Shown: positions 13,042 to 15,112 of the stretch, piece by piece
Layout of the letters: every line of letters begins with the position of its first letter
How positions within the stretch are numbered: the first letter of the stretch is position 1
Assembly (NCBI GenBank): GCA_038233135.1
Contig: JBBSMN010000050.1
Span: 1-15,112, forward strand
Origin: JACCVL01 sp038233135
Lineage (GTDB): Bacteria > Actinomycetota > Actinomycetes > Propionibacteriales > Nocardioidaceae
Reading direction: 5' to 3'
DNA: 15,112 nt
The notes under the pieces: model-generated
The model's database searches: none
Told to the model about the DNA's origin: nothing
What the model saw: only the letters and a program-made list of their open reading frames with translations
Translations under genes and position numbers: made by a program

Positions 13042-14015
13042 GCGGCTCCCAGACCGAGCGCCGACGCCAACTCTCTGGCGCGGGCCGGGTGGACCCGGCC
13101 AGCGGTCGGGTGCTCGACGGCAGCGCTCGCCACCGCCAACCCATGGCGGACGACACCGACCCAGTCCGCCGCGGAGCCGGGGCCGGAGCTCTCGAGGGCG
13201 ATCAAGACGCCCGCCACCAAGGCATCACCGGCACCGATCGGGTTGGCGACCTGTGCAGCGGGGGCGGACAGCCAATGGTGCCCCGATCCGTCGGCATAGG
13301 CAGCACCATGCTCCCCAACGGTGACCAACGCGCGGCGGGCCCCCCGGCCGAGCAGCAGGTCCGCCGCCACGAGCGCACGATCGCGAAGGGTCTGCACCTG
13401 TGCCGCGGACACCGTGACCTGCTCCACCGTCCGGCCGGTGACAAGCCCCTCGGCCTCGTCGAGATTCGGCGTCACCAGGTCAGGACCGGCCACGAGCGCG
13501 GCCGCCAACGCGTCCCGGGCAGCGTCGACGACGCTGAGGACTCCGCGGCGGCGGGCGACGGCGACCAGCTGCGCGTACGTGTCGACCGGGAGCCCGGGCG
13601 GCAGGCTGCCCGAGCATGCCAGCGAGCGGTGTCCGCCCTTGAGCTGGGACTCGACGCCGGCGACCAGGAGGGCGAGGTCCTGGGAACCGAGGGCCGGGCC
13701 CTGCTCGTTGAGGACCGTGGCGCGGCCGGTGGTCTCGATCACGATCGTCGCGGTGCGCACCTGCCCGCGTACGTCGACCGCGACGAAGTTGAGCCCCTCG
13801 TCGCGCAGCAAGCCGTCCAGGCGGTCACCGTCGCCGCCAGGCAGTAGCCCCACGAGCGTGCCGGCGTGGCCCAGGTCGCGTAGGGCGCGGACCACGTTGA
13901 CCGCCTTGCCGCCCGCTGTCACCTCTGCCCGGTACGGCCGGGACACCGTGCCCACTTTCAGCTCATCGACCCACAGGGTGCGGTCGAAGCAGAGGTTCGG
14001 GTTGACGACCAGCAC
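13038..14015 (-). CDS. PfkB-family sugar kinase (FruK/LacC type)
   Basis: A 325-residue ribokinase-fold kinase most like 1-phosphofructokinase and tagatose-6-phosphate kinase. It starts VLVVNPNLCFDRTLWVDEL, the NPxxDRT opening of that subgroup. It has AGGKAVNVVRAL (substrate-binding GGK, 35-37), VLNEQGPALG, SGSLPPGLP and NPIGAGDALVAG, with the catalytic Asp264 in GAGD. Expected reaction: phosphorylation of a ketose monophosphate to the 1,6-bisphosphate. I chose the GTG at 14015, since GGAGG lies 8 bases upstream and the protein then begins where the family does. An ATG at 14060 would add 15 unrelated residues and sit almost on the predicted transcription start (about 14062). It is the first gene of the operon that also contains a LacD-type aldolase, a pairing reminiscent of lacC-lacD. 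Confidence 0.88.
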   Translation of the reverse strand: MLVVNPNLCFDRTLWVDELKVGTVSRPYRAEVTAGGKAVNVVRALRDLGHAGTLVGLLPGGDGDRLDGLLRDEGLNFVAVDVRGQVRTATIVIETTGRATVLNEQGPALGSQDLALLVAGVESQLKGGHRSLACSGSLPPGLPVDTYAQLVAVARRRGVLSVVDAARDALAAALVAGPDLVTPNLDEAEGLVTGRTVEQVTVSAAQVQTLRDRALVAADLLLGRGARRALVTVGEHGAAYADGSGHHWLSAPAAQVANPIGAGDALVAGVLIALESSGPGSAADWVGVVRHGLAVASAAVEHPTAGRVHPARARELASALGLGAA

Positions 14016-14067
14016 GCAGGAAGCCTCCGAGAGGGGAAACTGGCGCCATGGCAGCGCCACCGAACCC

Positions 14068-14073
14068 TATACT
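14068..14073 (+). promoter_or_regulatory. Possible -10 of the rightward kinase promoter
   Basis: TATACT matches the -10 consensus at five of six bases in the rightward direction and overlaps the leftward -10 (TAGTAT on the other strand), so one symmetric element could serve both. No good -35 is visible 17-18 bp upstream. Transcription would begin near 14080 and run straight into the operator at 14084-14097. Confidence 0.35.
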
Positions 14074-14098
14074 AATGGGTCGATGACAACGTTGTCTA
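14069..14098 (-). promoter_or_regulatory. Promoter of the eight-gene leftward operon
   Basis: On the minus strand, TAGACA (14098-14093) serves as -35, followed by an 18-bp spacer and TAGTAT (14074-14069) as -10. The predicted start near 14062 leaves about 47 leader bases before the GTG at 14015. The -35 overlaps the LacI-type operator in exactly the register seen at 3232-3249. This is a pattern match only; no start site is proved. Confidence 0.5.
14084..14097. promoter_or_regulatory. LacI-family operator, site 1
   Basis: TGACAACGTTGTCT contains the perfect 12-bp palindrome GACAACGTTGTC (14085-14096) with a central CG, typical of LacI/GalR-family sites. It lies between the divergent PfkB-led operon and the P-loop kinase gene, overlaps the -35 of the leftward promoter and sits just downstream of the possible rightward start. 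It probably binds the regulator encoded at 12001-13041, giving autoregulation. Confidence 0.72.
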
Positions 14099-14115
14099 GA
14101 GGGGGTTACAAACGC

Positions 14116-14724
14116 GTGACGCAAAGCGACCGCCCGATGGGCGCGCGGGCCGGCCGGCGCCGGACAGGGTCGGGGCGAGCGGTGGACGTGTTGTTGATCG
14201 CCGGCCCGGCCGGTTCCGGGAAGTCGACTCTGGGAGCTGCGCTGGCTGCGCGGGGACGGCTCCCGCTGCTCGACCTCGACACACTCACGAACCCGCTGCT
14301 CGACGCACTGGGCCCGGAGCCTCCGGCCGGGCACTGGAACGACGCATCCTGGCGCTCGGTGGTCCGCCCGGCCCGCTACGCCTGCCTGCTGGCCGTCGCC
14401 GCCGAGCAGGTGCGGACCGGGACCGGCGCCATCCTGGTCGCCCCCTTCAGCGCTGAGATGTCCGGCGGAAGCGAGTGGGAGGACCTGGTGTCCGCGGTGG
14501 CACCGGCCGTGCCGGTGGTGTGCTGGCTTGCCTCGTCGGCGGCACTGCGCTCCGCGCGGATCGCCGCCCGGGCCGAGCCCCGCGACCGGGCGGCTGCGAC
14601 CGGAACCGATCCGTCGTCCCCGCCCCGGGTGCCCCATCTCGGCCTCGATGCCGCGCTGCCTACTGCCGCGCAGGTCGAGCAGGTCTTCAGCGTGTTCACG
14701 GTGCCGGACGCGCCGGCCTCATGA
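14116..14724 (+). CDS. Small P-loop kinase (AAA_33-like), full-length copy
   Basis: A 202-residue protein with Walker A GPAGSGKST (30-38), LLDLDTLTNPLLDAL, the RPARYACLLAVA helix and LVAPFSAEMS. Then come VPVVCWLAS and a helix with RSARIAARAEPRDR, whose arginines could form the lid and phosphate-contact region of a small-molecule kinase. It is the intact counterpart of the 117-residue copy at 5334-5687. Residues 1-24 are basic and low in similarity. The GTG at 14116 was chosen for the AGAGGGGG ribosome site ending at 14105. An ATG at 14137 (195 residues) is plausible. An ATG at 14083 (213 residues) would overlap the operator. It is divergent from the eight-gene operon and shares its operator region, so co-regulation is likely. 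It may phosphorylate a sugar or sugar acid, as gluconokinase-like enzymes do, but the substrate is unknown. Confidence 0.78.
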   Translation: MTQSDRPMGARAGRRRTGSGRAVDVLLIAGPAGSGKSTLGAALAARGRLPLLDLDTLTNPLLDALGPEPPAGHWNDASWRSVVRPARYACLLAVAAEQVRTGTGAILVAPFSAEMSGGSEWEDLVSAVAPAVPVVCWLASSAALRSARIAARAEPRDRAAATGTDPSSPPRVPHLGLDAALPTAAQVEQVFSVFTVPDAPAS

Positions 14725-14894
14725 TGACCTCGGAGGTGACGCCGGACCGCTGACCACAGCAACGCAAGATGACACCGGGTCGTCACGGCGGCCTCGCCCA
14801 GAACGTCAGGCAAGTGCGGGACGGCGAGGACCAACGTCCCCGCTCGGGAGGATGTCCCGAGTTCCGTGAAGCTTCGGTGGCGGTCCGGTGAGCA
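14725..14894. other. Intergenic junction between sugar locus and right-hand IS
   Basis: These 170 bp hold no supported gene. CTCGGGA (14843-14849) and TCCCGAG (14855-14861) form a perfect 7-bp stem with a 5-base loop and no T-tract. It might terminate the kinase transcript or belong to the end of the insertion sequence whose transposase ends at 14895. The exact element boundary cannot be placed without a second copy. Confidence 0.4.
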
Positions 14895-15110
14895 TCAGGC
14901 TGCGCTCACGTCTTGAGTGTTGCAGTCGGTGCCGACAGCTTCGGCGGTGACGTGCCGTTCCAGGGCTGCCCGGAGGACGGGCAGGTGGAGGTGACCGTTC
15001 ACGCGGCGGAACTGTTTGCTCGCCTCGACCATCCCGGCCGCGCACCAGCACAGGGTCATCTGCCCGTCGCGCCACCGCTTGACGTTGCGGAAGTGGTCGC
15101 GGCAGATCGA
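14895..15110 (-). CDS. Transposase C-terminus, IS256/mutator-like (partial, runs off window)
   Basis: Reading leftward from the window edge, 71 codons encode SICRDHFRNVKRWRDGQM, then an AAGM-VEASKQFRRVNG block and LHLPVLRAALERHV, ending DVSAA at the TGA (14895-14897). This RNVKRW / AAGM / EA-x-x-QFR arrangement is the C-terminal pattern I recall for actinobacterial IS256-type (mutator) transposases, downstream of the ES-x-x-E catalytic glutamate region. The frame is open to the edge, so the rest of the gene lies beyond position 15112 and I cannot say whether it is intact. Family naming is by memory. It marks a mobile-element border on the right side of the sugar locus. Confidence 0.7.
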   Translation of the reverse strand, partial: SICRDHFRNVKRWRDGQMTLCWCAAGMVEASKQFRRVNGHLHLPVLRAALERHVTAEAVGTDCNTQDVSAA

Positions 15111-15112
15111 GA

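Noticed and set aside
14843..14861. Perfect 7-bp stem hairpin as a definite terminator
   Set aside because: No T-tract, 119 bp beyond the kinase stop, and it may be part of the neighbouring insertion sequence; kept only as a note.

Overview
The window is high-GC DNA. It has GTG starts, frequent 4-bp ATGA/GTGA gene overlaps, strong GGAGG-type ribosome sites, a LAAC-type lipoprotein signal and actinobacterial-style insertion-sequence remnants, so it most likely comes from an actinobacterium. I cannot name the genus. There are no rRNA, tRNA, CRISPR or phage features. Nearly the whole window is one carbohydrate uptake and catabolism locus (about 0.9 to 14.7 kb) lying between mobile-element debris.

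Left edge (1-896): the 5' end of what looks like an ISL3-family insertion sequence is cut off after 25 codons of its transposase by a 192-bp non-autonomous element. A related 191-bp element lies 202 bp further on in the opposite orientation. The DNA between them is almost entirely a GlsB/YeaQ/YmgE-type small membrane protein gene that has lost its first codons. All four element ends carry the same terminal repeat (GGCACTGTTGCATTGAGC or a close variant).

Catabolic locus: three transcription units. Unit 1 runs leftward (3247-897) and encodes a DUF4432 aldose-epimerase-like protein and an FGGY sugar kinase. Unit 2 runs rightward from the same intergenic region (3302-5687) and encodes a DhnA/FbaB-type class I aldolase, a Gfo/Idh/MocA oxidoreductase and a C-terminally shortened P-loop kinase. 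Unit 3 is a leftward eight-gene operon (14015-5712): PfkB kinase, LacI regulator, mannose-6-phosphate-isomerase-like cupin, second FGGY kinase, LacD/YihT-type aldolase, ABC ATPase, permease and lipoprotein sugar-binding protein. Seven of its eight genes overlap a neighbour by 4 bp. A full-length paralogue of the shortened P-loop kinase diverges from unit 3 at 14116.

How it may work: the ABC importer brings in a monosaccharide or related compound. The DUF4432 protein may act on anomers, the dehydrogenase may oxidise or epimerise the compound, and the FGGY kinases phosphorylate it. The PMI-like isomerase, PfkB kinase and LacD-type aldolase form a plausible aldose-6-P to ketose-6-P to ketose-1,6-bisphosphate to triose route. 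The second aldolase suggests another branch. The substrate cannot be read from the sequence. Two LacI-type operators with the same promoter geometry (3232-3249 and, on the other strand, 14098-14081) tie the outward units to the regulator encoded in unit 3.

Right edge (14895-15112): the C-terminal 71 codons of an IS256/mutator-like transposase, running off the window. The sugar locus is therefore bracketed by mobile DNA.
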